NCBI RefSeq assembly: GCF_003352045.1
Contig: NZ_CP025815.1
Coordinates: 2,790,001 to 2,854,000 of the forward strand
Length of the DNA stretch: 64,000 nt
From: Sulfitobacter sp. JL08
GTDB lineage: Bacteria > Pseudomonadota > Alphaproteobacteria > Rhodobacterales > Rhodobacteraceae
Direction: 5' to 3'
In this document: positions 1-9,825 of the stretch, in pieces
Numbering within the stretch: position 1 is the first letter of the stretch
How the letters are laid out: each line of letters starts with the position of its first letter
Notes under the pieces: model-generated
Databases searched by the model: none
What the model saw: only the letters and a program-made list of their open reading frames with translations
What the model was told of the DNA's origin: nothing
Translations under genes and position numbers: made by a program

Positions 1-746
1 TCGGCCTGTGCGTTGAACCCGTAGGTGACAATCCGCCGGTCAGTAACCTTGCCCACCAGCGCCTGCACTTCGTTGTGATCGGTGCAGCAAACCGCGACCC
101 CGTAAAACGGGATGTTGGATACGAAATCCAGAAACCCCTGCCGCAGCGTATCAAAATCGCCCCAGTGTTCCATGTGTTCGGGGTCGATATTGGTGACAAT
201 GGCGATGGTTGCGGGCAACCGGTTGAACGTGCCGTCGCTTTCGTCTGCTTCGACGACCATCCATTCGCCCTGCCCCATGCGGGCGTTCGACCTGTAGGCG
301 TGGATTATACCGCCATTCACCACCGTCGGATCAAACCCGCCTGCGACCATCAATTCGGCCATCATGGTCGTCGTTGTCGTTTTGCCATGGGTGCCCGCCA
401 CGGCGATGTTTGATTTCAGCCGCATCAATTCCGCCAGCATTTCGGCGCGCCGCACGATCGGCAGGCCCAGGCGCCGCGCCTCGTCCAGTTCGGGATTGCC
501 TTTCTTGATCGCCGAGGAAATCACAACAACCTCGGCACCTTCCAGGTTTTCGGGCCGCTGGCCTTCGAAAATTGTCGCACCACTTGCAGCCAGCCTGTCG
601 GTGATCTTGGATGCCTTTAGGTCAGAGCCCTGCACCGTGTAGTCAAGGTTCAGCAACACTTCGGCGATGCCCGACATCCCGATTCCGCCGATTCCGACAA
701 AATGGATCGGCCCCACATCACCGGGAAGTTTGGTGGCTGCATTCAT
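1..746 (-). CDS. murC: UDP-N-acetylmuramate--L-alanine ligase, N-terminal part (cut by window edge)
   Basis: MurC adds L-alanine to UDP-MurNAc, the first amino-acid step of the peptidoglycan stem peptide, in the cytoplasm. About 248 N-terminal codons are present; the C-terminal half lies beyond the left edge. The start region reads [14 protein letters not shown], the Rossmann-like glycine pattern of MurC, followed near residue 110 by the ATP loop [10 protein letters not shown] and the EADESDGTF block. The ATG overlaps the murG stop in a TGATG junction, so the two are translationally coupled. It is the last visible gene of the minus-strand dcw cluster; murB, ddl, ftsQ, ftsA and ftsZ would be expected further left by family convention but cannot be seen here. 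Confidence 0.97.
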   Translation of the reverse strand, partial: MNAATKLPGDVGPIHFVGIGGIGMSGIAEVLLNLDYTVQGSDLKASKITDRLAASGATIFEGQRPENLEGAEVVVISSAIKKGNPELDEARRLGLPIVRRAEMLAELMRLKSNIAVAGTHGKTTTTTMMAELMVAGGFDPTVVNGGIIHAYRSNARMGQGEWMVVEADESDGTFNRLPATIAIVTNIDPEHMEHWGDFDTLRQGFLDFVSNIPFYGVAVCCTDHNEVQALVGKVTDRRIVTYGFNAQA

Positions 747-1843
747 CAATCAATCTCCTTGCTCAGGGACAGAACCATATCGACCAGCCTGTCCGTGGCA
801 TCGGCACGGCCAGCGCCCAGCACGGCATTTGCCATTTTCGTGGCGCCTTTGGAATCGGAAAAAACAATTTCGATCTGTTCGGCCAGCGCATCGACCGTCA
901 GCGCCTTTTCCGGAATCAGAATGGCCCCACCCGCCTGCACCAGTCCGCGCGCATTTGCGGTTTGATGATCGCCTGCCGCAGCCGCGAACGGGATCAGGAT
1001 CGACGGGCGACCGATCACCGTAAGATCCGCAATCGTGGAAGCACCCGCGCGGCTGATCACCAACTGGGCTTCGCTCATCCTGCGGGGTACGTTCTTGAAA
1101 AAGGGCTGCACTTCGGCATCAATGCCATGTTCGGCATAAAAATCTGCAACGCGCTGGCCGTCTTCCTCGCGGGCCTGATGGGCAACACGGATGTTCTTAA
1201 GCCATTTCACCGGCAAATTGGCCAAGGCAGGCGGCACCACATCAGACAGAATGCGCGCACCCTGACTGCCGCCCATCACCAGAACGGACATCGGATAATC
1301 GCCCGGTGGAATATAGGGCGCGCCTGCACGTTCCAGAATGGCCCCGCGCACCGGGTTGCCCACATGCACACCTTCTGCGCCTTCTGGCAGGTCTGTTGGC
1401 CAGACACCGCATGCCACCGCATCAACCTTGCGCGCGAACAGTCTATTCACCTTGCCCAGCACACCGTTCTGTTCATGGATCATACGCGGCCTGCGCAACA
1501 AGAACGCCGCCGCCATGGCCGGAATGGTTGGATATCCGCCAAAGCCCACCACGATAGCAGGGCGATCCTTGACCATCTTGAACGTCGCGGCAAGGATACC
1601 CGCCGCCAAGCGGAACGGAACAATCGCTTTTTGCACAACACCGCCGCGGGCAAATGTTGCGCTGCTGATCTGTTCGATCTCAGTTGTATCGGGAAATCCG
1701 CCCGTATAGCGCGCACCGCGCGCATCCGTCGAAAGTTTGACCCGCCAGCCGCGCCCCGTCATCGCCTCGGCCAGTGCCTGGGCGGGAAACATGTGGCCGC
1801 CAGTGCCGCCTGCCGCGATGACGATCAGTGGCCCATCACGCAT
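746..1843 (-). CDS. murG: UDP-GlcNAc--lipid I N-acetylglucosaminyltransferase
   Basis: MurG transfers GlcNAc from UDP-GlcNAc to lipid I at the inner face of the membrane, making lipid II. The N-terminal lipid-binding loop [12 protein letters not shown], the second glycine loop VMGGSQGAR, and the C-terminal donor-site blocks [19 protein letters not shown] and DHQTANA are all present. An in-frame TTG four codons upstream (1855) is possible, but the ATG at 1843 gives [13 protein letters not shown], which fits the family's usual N terminus; the product is then 365 aa. It lies 30 bp after ftsW and overlaps murC by one base, inside the dcw operon. Confidence 0.97.
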   Translation of the reverse strand: MRDGPLIVIAAGGTGGHMFPAQALAEAMTGRGWRVKLSTDARGARYTGGFPDTTEIEQISSATFARGGVVQKAIVPFRLAAGILAATFKMVKDRPAIVVGFGGYPTIPAMAAAFLLRRPRMIHEQNGVLGKVNRLFARKVDAVACGVWPTDLPEGAEGVHVGNPVRGAILERAGAPYIPPGDYPMSVLVMGGSQGARILSDVVPPALANLPVKWLKNIRVAHQAREEDGQRVADFYAEHGIDAEVQPFFKNVPRRMSEAQLVISRAGASTIADLTVIGRPSILIPFAAAAGDHQTANARGLVQAGGAILIPEKALTVDALAEQIEIVFSDSKGATKMANAVLGAGRADATDRLVDMVLSLSKEID

Positions 1844-1873
1844 GACACCCACCAAAGCGGTTTTCGCGCGCGT

Positions 1874-3040
1874 TCATCGCAGCCCGCTCCTTAGCAGATC
1901 GCCGATGCCGCCTTGCGGGCGGGTGCGGGTGAAGGCCAGCAAAATACCAACCGCAATGCCGCCCGCAATCAGGGAGGATCCGCCGTAACTGACAAACGGC
2001 AATGTCATGCCCTTGGCTGGCAACAACCGGACGGCCACGCCCATGTTGATCATGGCCTGCACACCAAAAATACACGCCATTCCGGTACCGGCCAACCGGA
2101 TGAACGGATCACGTTCCCGCATCAGCCGCAAAAGCGAACGGACCACAACAATCGAATAAAGCGCAATGATGACCAGCACCAGAACAAGGCCGTACTCCTC
2201 GGCGGCGACGGCCACGATGAAATCCGTGTGCGCATCGGGAAGCGACCATTTGACTTCGCCCTCGCCAACACCCACGCCGAACAGACCACCTTCGCGAATG
2301 GCGTTAGTTGCATATCCCAACTGGGTTGTCGGGTCTACGTCCGGCGACAGAAAGCCATCAATTCGGCGGGCAAAATGTTCTGAATTCGAATAGGCAACCG
2401 TGCCGGCCAGAATGACCAGACAGGCCATGCCCACCAGCAACAGCATCGGCGCACCTGCAACGAAATACATGACGCCCCAGCCGAACAACACAAGACACGC
2501 CTGTCCAAAATCAGGCTGCAAGGCCAGCATCAGAACGATCGTGATACACAGGACAAACGACCAGGTTCGCCCGGGCGGTCCGTTGATTTCCTGGCCTGCG
2601 GCCATCATCCACGCCGCCACAACGACAAATCCGGGCTTCAGAAATTCCGACGGCTGGATCGAGGCAAACCCAAGAGAGTACCAGCGCATGGCCCCTTTGC
2701 CGAAATCGGTGCCGAAAACCGGCAGGAACGCCATCGCAACAAAGGCCACAAGAAAACCGATGACTGACAACCGGCGCACCACCAGCGGCGTCATCATGGA
2801 TGTCAGAAACATCGCTATCAAAGCCAGACCGCCAAAAAACGCCTGCCGCTGAACATAATGGAACGGTTCAAACCCGTTCTTGGCTGCCAGCGGCGGCGAT
2901 GCCGCCAAACCCAACAGAATTCCGATCGCGAAAAGGATCAGAACACAGGACATCGACCATTTGTCGATGGTCCGCCACCATTTTGGTAAAATTGGTTCGC
3001 CGTCCCGCATAGGAACCGCGCCATAGACCATTTCCGTCAT
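1874..3040 (-). CDS. ftsW: Septal SEDS peptidoglycan glycosyltransferase FtsW
   Basis: FtsW polymerises lipid II at the division septum together with the transpeptidase FtsI. The 388-aa protein has about ten hydrophobic segments beginning with SMSCVLILFAIGILLG, and the SEDS signatures GAMRWYSLGFASIQPSEFLKPGFVV (read in parts) and, near the C terminus, LPFVSYGGSSLI. The extended N-terminal cytoplasmic tail of about 30 residues is normal for the family. The gene heads the ftsW-murG-murC stretch. Its start faces a divergently transcribed FAD oxidoreductase, so it is likely to have a promoter of its own in the 129-bp gap rather than relying on murD read-through. Confidence 0.96.
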   Translation of the reverse strand: MTEMVYGAVPMRDGEPILPKWWRTIDKWSMSCVLILFAIGILLGLAASPPLAAKNGFEPFHYVQRQAFFGGLALIAMFLTSMMTPLVVRRLSVIGFLVAFVAMAFLPVFGTDFGKGAMRWYSLGFASIQPSEFLKPGFVVVAAWMMAAGQEINGPPGRTWSFVLCITIVLMLALQPDFGQACLVLFGWGVMYFVAGAPMLLLVGMACLVILAGTVAYSNSEHFARRIDGFLSPDVDPTTQLGYATNAIREGGLFGVGVGEGEVKWSLPDAHTDFIVAVAAEEYGLVLVLVIIALYSIVVVRSLLRLMRERDPFIRLAGTGMACIFGVQAMINMGVAVRLLPAKGMTLPFVSYGGSSLIAGGIAVGILLAFTRTRPQGGIGDLLRSGLR

Positions 3041-3056
3041 GGATCACCGCCGATCA

Positions 3057-3147
3057 CTGCCTCAACATCGTCCCTTTTCGGGATCTGAGGCAGAGTTTAG
3101 CGCGAAAAACATCGTTGCGCCAGTGTCTTCCTCTTGCACTGGCGCAA
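3057..3147. promoter_or_regulatory. Two inverted repeats in the ftsW / FAD-oxidoreductase divergent region
   Basis: The gap between ftsW and the opposing oxidoreductase holds an 8-bp inverted repeat (CTGCCTCA at 3057-3064, TGAGGCAG at 3086-3093) and a perfect 11-bp one (TTGCGCCAGTG at 3115-3125, CACTGGCGCAA at 3137-3147, spacer 11). Neither is followed by a long T-run. Position between two divergent starts suggests operators or 5' leader structure; this is inference. Confidence 0.5.
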
Positions 3148-3169
3148 GAAGCGCGTCACCTGCAAGGTT

Positions 3170-4351
3170 ATGAGGACACGCTTGCACTTCGAAACGGTGA
3201 TCATTGGTGCCGGAGCCGCCGGAATGATGTGCGCCGCCCATGCCGGCGGATCGTGTCTGGTGATTGATCACGCCAAGGCCCCGGGCGAAAAAATCCGAAT
3301 ATCAGGCGGCGGGCGCTGCAACTTTACCAATCTTTACGCCAGTCCGGAAAACTTTATCTCGGGCAATCCGCATTTCGCGAAATCGGCGCTGGCGCGATAC
3401 ACGCAATGGGATTTCATTGATCTGGTTGCCCGTCACGGTATTGCCTACCATGAAAAAACGCTGGGCCAGTTGTTTTGCGACCACTCTGCCAAAGACATCA
3501 TTGCGATGCTTCTGGCCGAAATGAAAAACGCGGATGCCGCGCTTGAACTGAACACATCTGTGTCGCGCATTGCGAAATCGCCGCAAGGTTTTGATCTTGA
3601 TCTGGGCGACGGGCGCAAGATATCTGCCACAAACGTAGTGATCGCAACCGGTGGCAAATCCATTCCGAAAATGGGCGCTTCGGGCTTTGCCTATGATATT
3701 GCGCGCCAGTTCGGCCTGCCGGTAACCGAAACCCGCCCCGCACTGGTGCCGCTGACCTTTCCGGACGGGCGATTTGCGCCGCTTGCCGGTGTCGCAACCC
3801 CGGCACGCATACACAATGCGCGTGCAAGTTTCGACGAAGCGATGCTGTTCACCCATCGCGGCCTGTCAGGACCGTCGATCCTGCAAATCTCGTCCTACTG
3901 GCGCGAAGGCGAAGAGATTTGCGTTGATCTGCTTCCCGGTATCGATCTGTTTGAAAGGTTGCGCACTCAACGCCAGACCGGCGGGCGGCGCAATCTGACA
4001 ACGGAACTGGCGCAGGTTCTGCCCACACGGCTGGTCGATCATCTGGCGCATTTCATGCCCATGGGTGGCAATCTGGCGGACCAGTCGGATGCCGCCCTGA
4101 AAGCGTTGCAACATGATCTGAAAAACTGGCGCATCACTGCCAATGGATCAGAAGGATACCGCACCGCCGAGGTGACGCTGGGCGGCATTGATACCGATGC
4201 GCTGGATGCAAGGACCATGCAAAGCAGATCGGTGCCGAACCTCTATTTCATCGGTGAAGCGGTCGATGTGACCGGCTGGCTGGGCGGCTATAATTTCCAA
4301 TGGGCATGGTCATCGGGCTGGGCCGCTGGTACCGCCATCGCCGCCGCTTAG
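3170..4351 (+). CDS. NAD(P)/FAD-dependent oxidoreductase, HI0933/YhiN family
   Basis: This is a flavoprotein of the HI0933-like family (TIGR00275/YhiN type), whose substrate is not established. The N terminus has the FAD dinucleotide fold FETVIIGAGAAGMMCA, then the family signature ISGGGRCNFTN, a central ATGG, and a C-terminal FIGEAVDVTGWLGGYNFQWAWSSG block that closes the FAD site. I chose the ATG at 3170 because it places the FAD fold at the normal distance from the start; an ATG 36 bp upstream adds a basic, non-conserved stretch inside an inverted repeat. It is about 393 aa. It sits on the plus strand between ftsW and murD and therefore interrupts the otherwise unbroken dcw cluster; its stop is 2 bp from the murD stop. 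Confidence 0.9.
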   Translation: MRTRLHFETVIIGAGAAGMMCAAHAGGSCLVIDHAKAPGEKIRISGGGRCNFTNLYASPENFISGNPHFAKSALARYTQWDFIDLVARHGIAYHEKTLGQLFCDHSAKDIIAMLLAEMKNADAALELNTSVSRIAKSPQGFDLDLGDGRKISATNVVIATGGKSIPKMGASGFAYDIARQFGLPVTETRPALVPLTFPDGRFAPLAGVATPARIHNARASFDEAMLFTHRGLSGPSILQISSYWREGEEICVDLLPGIDLFERLRTQRQTGGRRNLTTELAQVLPTRLVDHLAHFMPMGGNLADQSDAALKALQHDLKNWRITANGSEGYRTAEVTLGGIDTDALDARTMQSRSVPNLYFIGEAVDVTGWLGGYNFQWAWSSGWAAGTAIAAA

Positions 4352-4353
4352 GA

Positions 4354-5751
4354 TCACCCCAGCCTTGCCTTGACCTGCGCGATAAAATCCTCTCCGCGCC
4401 GCTCGAAACTGTCATATTGATCGAAACTTGCCGCCGCAGGGGCCAGCAACACGGTTTCGCCCTCTTGTGCATCGTCAATCGCGCGGGCCACTGCGATATC
4501 CATCGTATTGCACACCTCGGCTTCAACGTTCAGTTGCATCGCGAAGGCCGCCGCCTCGCGCCCGATCACATAGGCTTTGGCGACTTGGCTGGTCGCATTC
4601 TTCAACCCGTCCAGCCCGCCTTCTTTTTCCAGACCGCCGCAAATCCAGCGAATGTTCTGAAAGGCGCTTAGCGCTTTGGCGGCACTGTCGACATTGGTGG
4701 CCTTGCTGTCATTCACAAAGGTCACACCATCCGCCTGCGCAATGATCTGGCTGCGGTGCGGCAGCCCCGCAAAGCTGTGAAAGGCCGCTTCGATCACTTT
4801 GGGCGCAAATCCAAGTGTGCGGCAGGCGGCATAGGCAGCACAGGCGTTCTGATGATTATGCGCGCCGGGCAATCCGGCGATACCGCGCAGATCGACAGAA
4901 CCAACCTGCCGCCCGTTGCGATGCTCTGAGAGGAACCCCTTGCGCGCGAAGACATGCCAGCCCGGCCCGGACAGTTTTTGCCCGGACGATATCCGGATCA
5001 CCCGATCATCCCCCGGCCCTTCGGACAGTTGCCCGGCAAGATACTGCCCTTCCGGTTCATCGACACCGATAACGGCACGATCCGGCCCGCCTTCTGCAAA
5101 CAGGCGGCGTTTGGCGGCAAAGTATCCGCCCAATCCCGCATGACGATCCAGATGATCAGGGGACAGGTTGGTAAAAACAGCAATGTCGGGCGTCAGCGCG
5201 CGGGCCAGTTCCGTCTGGTAACTGGACAGTTCCAGAACAACTACCTCACCATCGATTGCGGGATCGATATCCAGCACCCCGCGCCCGATATTTCCGGCCA
5301 GTTGGGCAGGGCGCCCGACATGGGTCAGAATGTGATGAATCAAGGCCGATGTCGTGGATTTTCCGTTTGATCCCGTCACCGCGATCACCCGCGGGGCGGT
5401 ATCGAAACTGTCCCAGTCCGATGTCGCGAACGAGCGGAAGAACAGACCGATATCGTTGTCAACCGGCACGCCCGCCGCCTGCGCAAGGACCACAACAGGG
5501 TGCGGTGCCGGATAAAGATGCGCAATTCCGGGGGACACGATCAGCGCCGCTGCGTCATCAAAAGCGCCCTGGTTACGCAAATCGACGATATCCAACCCTT
5601 CTGCTTGCGCCTTTGCGCGGGCATCGGCATTGTCATCCCAGCAGATCGCATGCGCCCCGCCCGCCCGCAAAGACAGCGCGGCACTCAGACCAGAGCGCCC
5701 CAACCCCAGAACAGCCACAGTTTTTCCGGCAAATCCCTGGGTTGCGATCAT
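4354..5751 (-). CDS. murD: UDP-N-acetylmuramoylalanine--D-glutamate ligase
   Basis: MurD adds D-glutamate to UDP-MurNAc-L-Ala in the cytoplasm. The 465-aa protein begins with the glycine pattern [14 protein letters not shown], carries the ATP loop [14 protein letters not shown] near residue 125, the Mur-ligase block [10 protein letters not shown], and [15 protein letters not shown] typical of MurD in the C-terminal domain. It follows mraY by 36 bp in the dcw operon and converges on the FAD oxidoreductase stop. Length and all motifs are normal. Confidence 0.97.
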   Translation of the reverse strand: MIATQGFAGKTVAVLGLGRSGLSAALSLRAGGAHAICWDDNADARAKAQAEGLDIVDLRNQGAFDDAAALIVSPGIAHLYPAPHPVVVLAQAAGVPVDNDIGLFFRSFATSDWDSFDTAPRVIAVTGSNGKSTTSALIHHILTHVGRPAQLAGNIGRGVLDIDPAIDGEVVVLELSSYQTELARALTPDIAVFTNLSPDHLDRHAGLGGYFAAKRRLFAEGGPDRAVIGVDEPEGQYLAGQLSEGPGDDRVIRISSGQKLSGPGWHVFARKGFLSEHRNGRQVGSVDLRGIAGLPGAHNHQNACAAYAACRTLGFAPKVIEAAFHSFAGLPHRSQIIAQADGVTFVNDSKATNVDSAAKALSAFQNIRWICGGLEKEGGLDGLKNATSQVAKAYVIGREAAAFAMQLNVEAEVCNTMDIAVARAIDDAQEGETVLLAPAAASFDQYDSFERRGEDFIAQVKARLG

Positions 5752-5787
5752 TGGTTTTGTCTCAAACGCATACGCATGCCCAACCCC

Positions 5788-6870
5788 CTACCGGACTTTC
5801 AGTGTGGCAAGCCCGATCATGGCGAGGATCAGGGAAATAATCCAGAAACGGATCACGATCTGCGGTTCCGCCCATCCCTTTTTTTCATAGTGGTGGTGGA
5901 TCGGCGCCATCAGGAAGACACGTTTACCGGTGCGCTTGAAATACAGCACCTGAATGATCACCGACAGCGCCTCGACCACGAACAGGCCACCTACGATAGC
6001 CAGCACCAGTTCGTGTTTCGTGGCAACCGCAATCGCACCCAGCGCGCCGCCCAGCGCCAGCGATCCGGTATCGCCCATGAACACGGCCGCAGGGGGCGCA
6101 TTGTACCAAAGAAAGCCAAGTCCGCCGCCAAAAAGACCCGCCGTAAAGATCAGGATTTCACCCGTTCCCGGCACATAATGCACATCCAGATATTCGGTAA
6201 AGTCGACACGACCAACGGCATAGGCGATGATCCCCAGCGTGCCCGAGGCGATCATCACCGGCATGATCGCCAGCCCGTCCAGACCGTCTGTCAGGTTCAC
6301 CGCGTTGGCCGCCCCGACAATGACAAGAATGGCAAACGGCACGAACAGGAACCCCAGATTGATCAGCGTGTCCTTGAAGACAGGCAGCGCCAACTGGTTT
6401 TGCAGCCCTTCGGGATGGTACTGCGCCGCCCAAAAGCCCGCAATGGCCGCAATCAGCAGGCCCAGAACCATACGCACGCGCCCCGATACGCCACCGGTGG
6501 TCTGCTTTGACACCTTGGCATAATCATCGGCAAACCCGATGGCGGCAAAAGACATTGTCACGAACAACACCATCCAGATGTAGGGATTGTCCAGACGCGC
6601 CCAAAGCAGCGTGGATGTCAGCAGCGCGCCAACGATCAGCAACCCGCCCATAGTGGGGGTTCCGGCCTTGATGAAATGGCCCTCTGGCCCGTCATCGCGG
6701 ATGGGCTGGCCTTTGCCCTGTCTGCGCCGCAACACGGAAATAAGCGGTTTTCCGAACAGGAAACCGAATACCAGCGCCGTCAGAAACGCGCCCCCTGCAC
6801 GGAATGTGATGTACCGGAACAGGTTGAACACATCCCCCCCGTCTGAAAGTGCGGTCAACCAATAGAGCAT
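5788..6870 (-). CDS. mraY: Phospho-N-acetylmuramoyl-pentapeptide transferase
   Basis: MraY couples UDP-MurNAc-pentapeptide to undecaprenyl phosphate, giving lipid I in the inner membrane. The 360-aa protein has about ten membrane segments. The catalytic acidic motifs are visible as [19 protein letters not shown] and the third-aspartate region [12 protein letters not shown], and the cytoplasmic HHHYEKKGW motif is near residue 330. The stop of murF lies 11 bp upstream of the start, consistent with co-transcription. Confidence 0.97.
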   Translation of the reverse strand: MLYWLTALSDGGDVFNLFRYITFRAGGAFLTALVFGFLFGKPLISVLRRRQGKGQPIRDDGPEGHFIKAGTPTMGGLLIVGALLTSTLLWARLDNPYIWMVLFVTMSFAAIGFADDYAKVSKQTTGGVSGRVRMVLGLLIAAIAGFWAAQYHPEGLQNQLALPVFKDTLINLGFLFVPFAILVIVGAANAVNLTDGLDGLAIMPVMIASGTLGIIAYAVGRVDFTEYLDVHYVPGTGEILIFTAGLFGGGLGFLWYNAPPAAVFMGDTGSLALGGALGAIAVATKHELVLAIVGGLFVVEALSVIIQVLYFKRTGKRVFLMAPIHHHYEKKGWAEPQIVIRFWIISLILAMIGLATLKVR

Positions 6871-6881
6871 TTCAGCGGTCC

Positions 6882-8330
6882 CTACTCATCATCTTGTGTC
6901 TCGTCCTGTGGGAGCGCATGGCCCATTTTTCGGATGGCGTCAACGATCAGGCCCAGTTTCATGCTTAATGACCCCTTGGCCAGCACAACATCGCCGCTGT
7001 CCAGATGACGGCGCAGGCCATCGTCCAGCAGCGCCCGACTGGTTTCCACCCAGACACCGCGCTGGTGATCGGGCAAGGCCGCATAAAGATGCTTCATCAA
7101 GGGGCCGATGCAGTGCACGCGGTCAATCTGCGACAGCGCTGGCAGGGTGGCGATATCGCGGTGCAACTCCGCCTCGTTTGAGCCCAGTTCCTTCATGTCG
7201 CCCAGAAAGGCAATGCGCCGCCCCTGGGCCACGCGGCCCAACCCGTTATGCACTTGCGCAACCGCCAGCACTTCAAGTGCTGCGGCCAGTGAGGTTGGAT
7301 TGGCATTGTATGAATCGTCCAGCAGGTCCAGTACCTGATCCGTTTCGACAGGATCCAGAACGATCTTTTCCCGTGCGCCGCGCCCCTTATAGGGATGCCA
7401 GCGCCCCAAACCCTGCGCCGACATCGCCAGATCGGCCCCCAATGCCTGTGCCGCCGCCAAAGCGCCCAGCCCGTTCATTGCAAAATGACGCCCGGCTGTC
7501 TGGATACGGAACAGCACAGGCACGCCAAAAGCGGTGGCTTTGACCACGGTTGTTTCATTGCTCAGGATCACGTCGTCCAGATGGTAATCAGATGCTTTTT
7601 CACCAAATTCAATGATTTGCGCACCAACGTTCACCGCCTTTTCACGCAGGATCGGGATCTGCTCCACATCAGCGTTCAAGACCGCGATGCCCCCTTCGCC
7701 CAATCCGTCCATGATCGCGGCCTTTTCGTGGGCAATCCCGTCAATATTGTCGAACGCTTCCAGATGGGCAGCGGCAATTGTGGTAATCAGCGCCACATCC
7801 GGTCGCGCCATACGCGCCAGCGGAGCAATCTCGCCGGGATGGTTCATTCCAATTTCGATCACGGCAAAATCACTGTCCTGCGGCATCCGCGCCAGCGTCA
7901 GCGGCACGCCCCAGTGATTGTTGTAACTGGCCTCGGCGGCATGAACCTTACCCTGACTTGCCAGCATGGCCCGCACCATCTCCTTGGTCGATGTTTTGCC
8001 AACCGATCCGGTGATCGCCACAACGCGGGCCTTGGTGCGCGCGCGCGCTGCCTGCCCCAGTGCAACCAGTGCCTGCAACACGTCCGGCACGATCAGCAAT
8101 GGCGCATCCGGGCGCACACCGTCCGGCACATGGCTGACAAGGGCCGCCGCAGCGCCACGTTCGAACGCCTGCGCTACAAATTCATGCCCGTCGCGCGCAG
8201 CCTGCAAGGCCACAAACAAATCACCGGGCTGTAAACTGCGGGTATCGATGGACACACCCGACGTGGACCAATCGGCTGTGGATGTTCCACCCGTTGCATC
8301 CTCTGCCTGCTGCGCGGTCCAAAGCGTCAT
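6882..8330 (-). CDS. murF: UDP-MurNAc-tripeptide--D-alanyl-D-alanine ligase
   Basis: MurF adds the D-Ala-D-Ala dipeptide, completing the cytoplasmic peptidoglycan precursor. The 482-aa protein has the ATP loop [13 protein letters not shown] near residue 107, then [21 protein letters not shown] and [10 protein letters not shown], all characteristic of MurF. The start overlaps the murE stop by 4 bp (ATGA), so murE and murF are coupled. Confidence 0.97.
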   Translation of the reverse strand: MTLWTAQQAEDATGGTSTADWSTSGVSIDTRSLQPGDLFVALQAARDGHEFVAQAFERGAAAALVSHVPDGVRPDAPLLIVPDVLQALVALGQAARARTKARVVAITGSVGKTSTKEMVRAMLASQGKVHAAEASYNNHWGVPLTLARMPQDSDFAVIEIGMNHPGEIAPLARMARPDVALITTIAAAHLEAFDNIDGIAHEKAAIMDGLGEGGIAVLNADVEQIPILREKAVNVGAQIIEFGEKASDYHLDDVILSNETTVVKATAFGVPVLFRIQTAGRHFAMNGLGALAAAQALGADLAMSAQGLGRWHPYKGRGAREKIVLDPVETDQVLDLLDDSYNANPTSLAAALEVLAVAQVHNGLGRVAQGRRIAFLGDMKELGSNEAELHRDIATLPALSQIDRVHCIGPLMKHLYAALPDHQRGVWVETSRALLDDGLRRHLDSGDVVLAKGSLSMKLGLIVDAIRKMGHALPQDETQDDE

Positions 8331-9799
8331 GCCAGCCGCCCGTCCAAAGCAGCCACAGCGACGCTGGCCTGTTCGGCATCATCAAAAGGCAGAACGTCAT
8401 CCCCGACGATCTGTCCGGTTTCATGCCCCTTGCCACAGATCAGCAGCGCATCGCCCGGCCCCAGCGCATCGACCCCGCGCAGGATCGCTTCGGCACGATC
8501 ACCGATTTCGGTTGCGTCCGGCGCGCCCAGCAAAACCTCGGAACGGATAATCTCGGGGTCTTCGCTGCGCGGATTGTCATCTGTCACAATCACCAGATCG
8601 GCGTGTTCCGACGCCGCCCGCCCCATCAACGGGCGCTTGGTTGCATCACGATCCCCGCCCGCCCCGACAATCGCAATCAGACGTCCCAGCACATGCGGGC
8701 GCAACGCCTGAAGCGCCGTGGAAATCGCATCGGGCGTATGTGCAAAATCGACAAAGACAGACGCGCCATTGTCACGCGTCGCCACAAGCTGCATGCGCCC
8801 GCGCACCGTGACCAGATGTTCGAGTGTTTCAAACACACGCGCTGGCTCTTCGCCGCACGCCATCACAAGGCCCGCCGCCAGCATCACGTTGTCGGCCTGA
8901 AAGCCGCCGATCAGGTTCAGCCTGATCTGATGCACCTTGTCCTGATAGGAAAACCGGACATCCTGCCCTGTCGCATCAAACCGCTGGCCCTGAATGTGAA
9001 TATCACCGCCATCGCGCCCCACACTGATCACATCGTGACCACGCGCTGTTGCAATCGCCAGCATATCAACGCCCTTGGGATCATCGATATTGATCACGGC
9101 GCTGCCGTCTTCGGGCAACACGCGGCGGAACAGGCCCGCCTTGGCGGCGAAATATTCTTCGAACGTGTTGTGGTAATCCAGATGATCCTGCGAAAAATTG
9201 GAAAATCCGGCCGCTCGCAGATGAACCCCGTCAAGCCGGCGCTGATCCAGCCCGTGGCTTGACGCCTCCATTGCTGCATGTGTGACACCGTTTTTCGCCG
9301 CCTCGGCCAGCGCGCGGTGCAAGGTGATCGGTTCGGGCGTTGTGTGCGCCAAAGGCGCGGTCCAGCTTCCCTCGACACCGGTCGTCCCCAGATTGACGGC
9401 GCTGTATCCCATTTCCACCCAGATCTGGCGCACGAAACTGGCCACGGATGTCTTGCCATTCGTTCCTGTCACCGCAACCATTGTCGCAGGTTGTGCGCCG
9501 AACCACAGGGCGGCGGCATAGGCAAGCGTTTGGCGCGGGTCTTCCGTTACGATCAGAATCGCATCAGATGCATCCAGTTCGTTCTTGGCAATCGCAGCCC
9601 CTTCGGGATCCGTCAGGATCGCGGCCGCATCCATTCGCAAGGCATATTGAATGAATTCCCCGCCATGCATTTTTGAACCGGGAAGTGCTGCAAACAGATG
9701 GCCCGGCTTCACATCGCGGCTGTCGACGCTCAATCCGGTGATTGCAACATCCCGTCCTCCGGGTGCTGTCAGGCCCAACGCAGCCAGTGTTTTGCTCAT
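8327..9799 (-). CDS. murE: UDP-MurNAc-L-Ala-D-Glu--2,6-diaminopimelate ligase
   Basis: MurE adds the third stem-peptide residue. The DDNPRSE motif near residue 410 is the DNPR signature of enzymes that use meso-diaminopimelate rather than lysine. The ATP loop VTGTNGKTSVASF and NFSQDHLDYH are present. The ATG at 9799 gives MSKTLAALGL and has a purine-rich stretch upstream; an in-frame TTG 15 bp earlier is a weaker alternative. Length about 490 aa, as usual. It lies 26 bp after ftsI and overlaps murF by 4 bp. Confidence 0.97.
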   Translation of the reverse strand: MSKTLAALGLTAPGGRDVAITGLSVDSRDVKPGHLFAALPGSKMHGGEFIQYALRMDAAAILTDPEGAAIAKNELDASDAILIVTEDPRQTLAYAAALWFGAQPATMVAVTGTNGKTSVASFVRQIWVEMGYSAVNLGTTGVEGSWTAPLAHTTPEPITLHRALAEAAKNGVTHAAMEASSHGLDQRRLDGVHLRAAGFSNFSQDHLDYHNTFEEYFAAKAGLFRRVLPEDGSAVINIDDPKGVDMLAIATARGHDVISVGRDGGDIHIQGQRFDATGQDVRFSYQDKVHQIRLNLIGGFQADNVMLAAGLVMACGEEPARVFETLEHLVTVRGRMQLVATRDNGASVFVDFAHTPDAISTALQALRPHVLGRLIAIVGAGGDRDATKRPLMGRAASEHADLVIVTDDNPRSEDPEIIRSEVLLGAPDATEIGDRAEAILRGVDALGPGDALLICGKGHETGQIVGDDVLPFDDAEQASVAVAALDGRLA

Positions 9800-9825
9800 C
9801 GGCCCTGCCCCCAAAGCGGTCTTCC

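Noticed and set aside
611-1894. Long open frame of 427 codons on the plus strand over murG
   Set aside because: It lies antisense to a clear murG, has no ribosome-binding site and its translation is of low-complexity His/Arg type, as expected for a shadow frame in GC-rich DNA.
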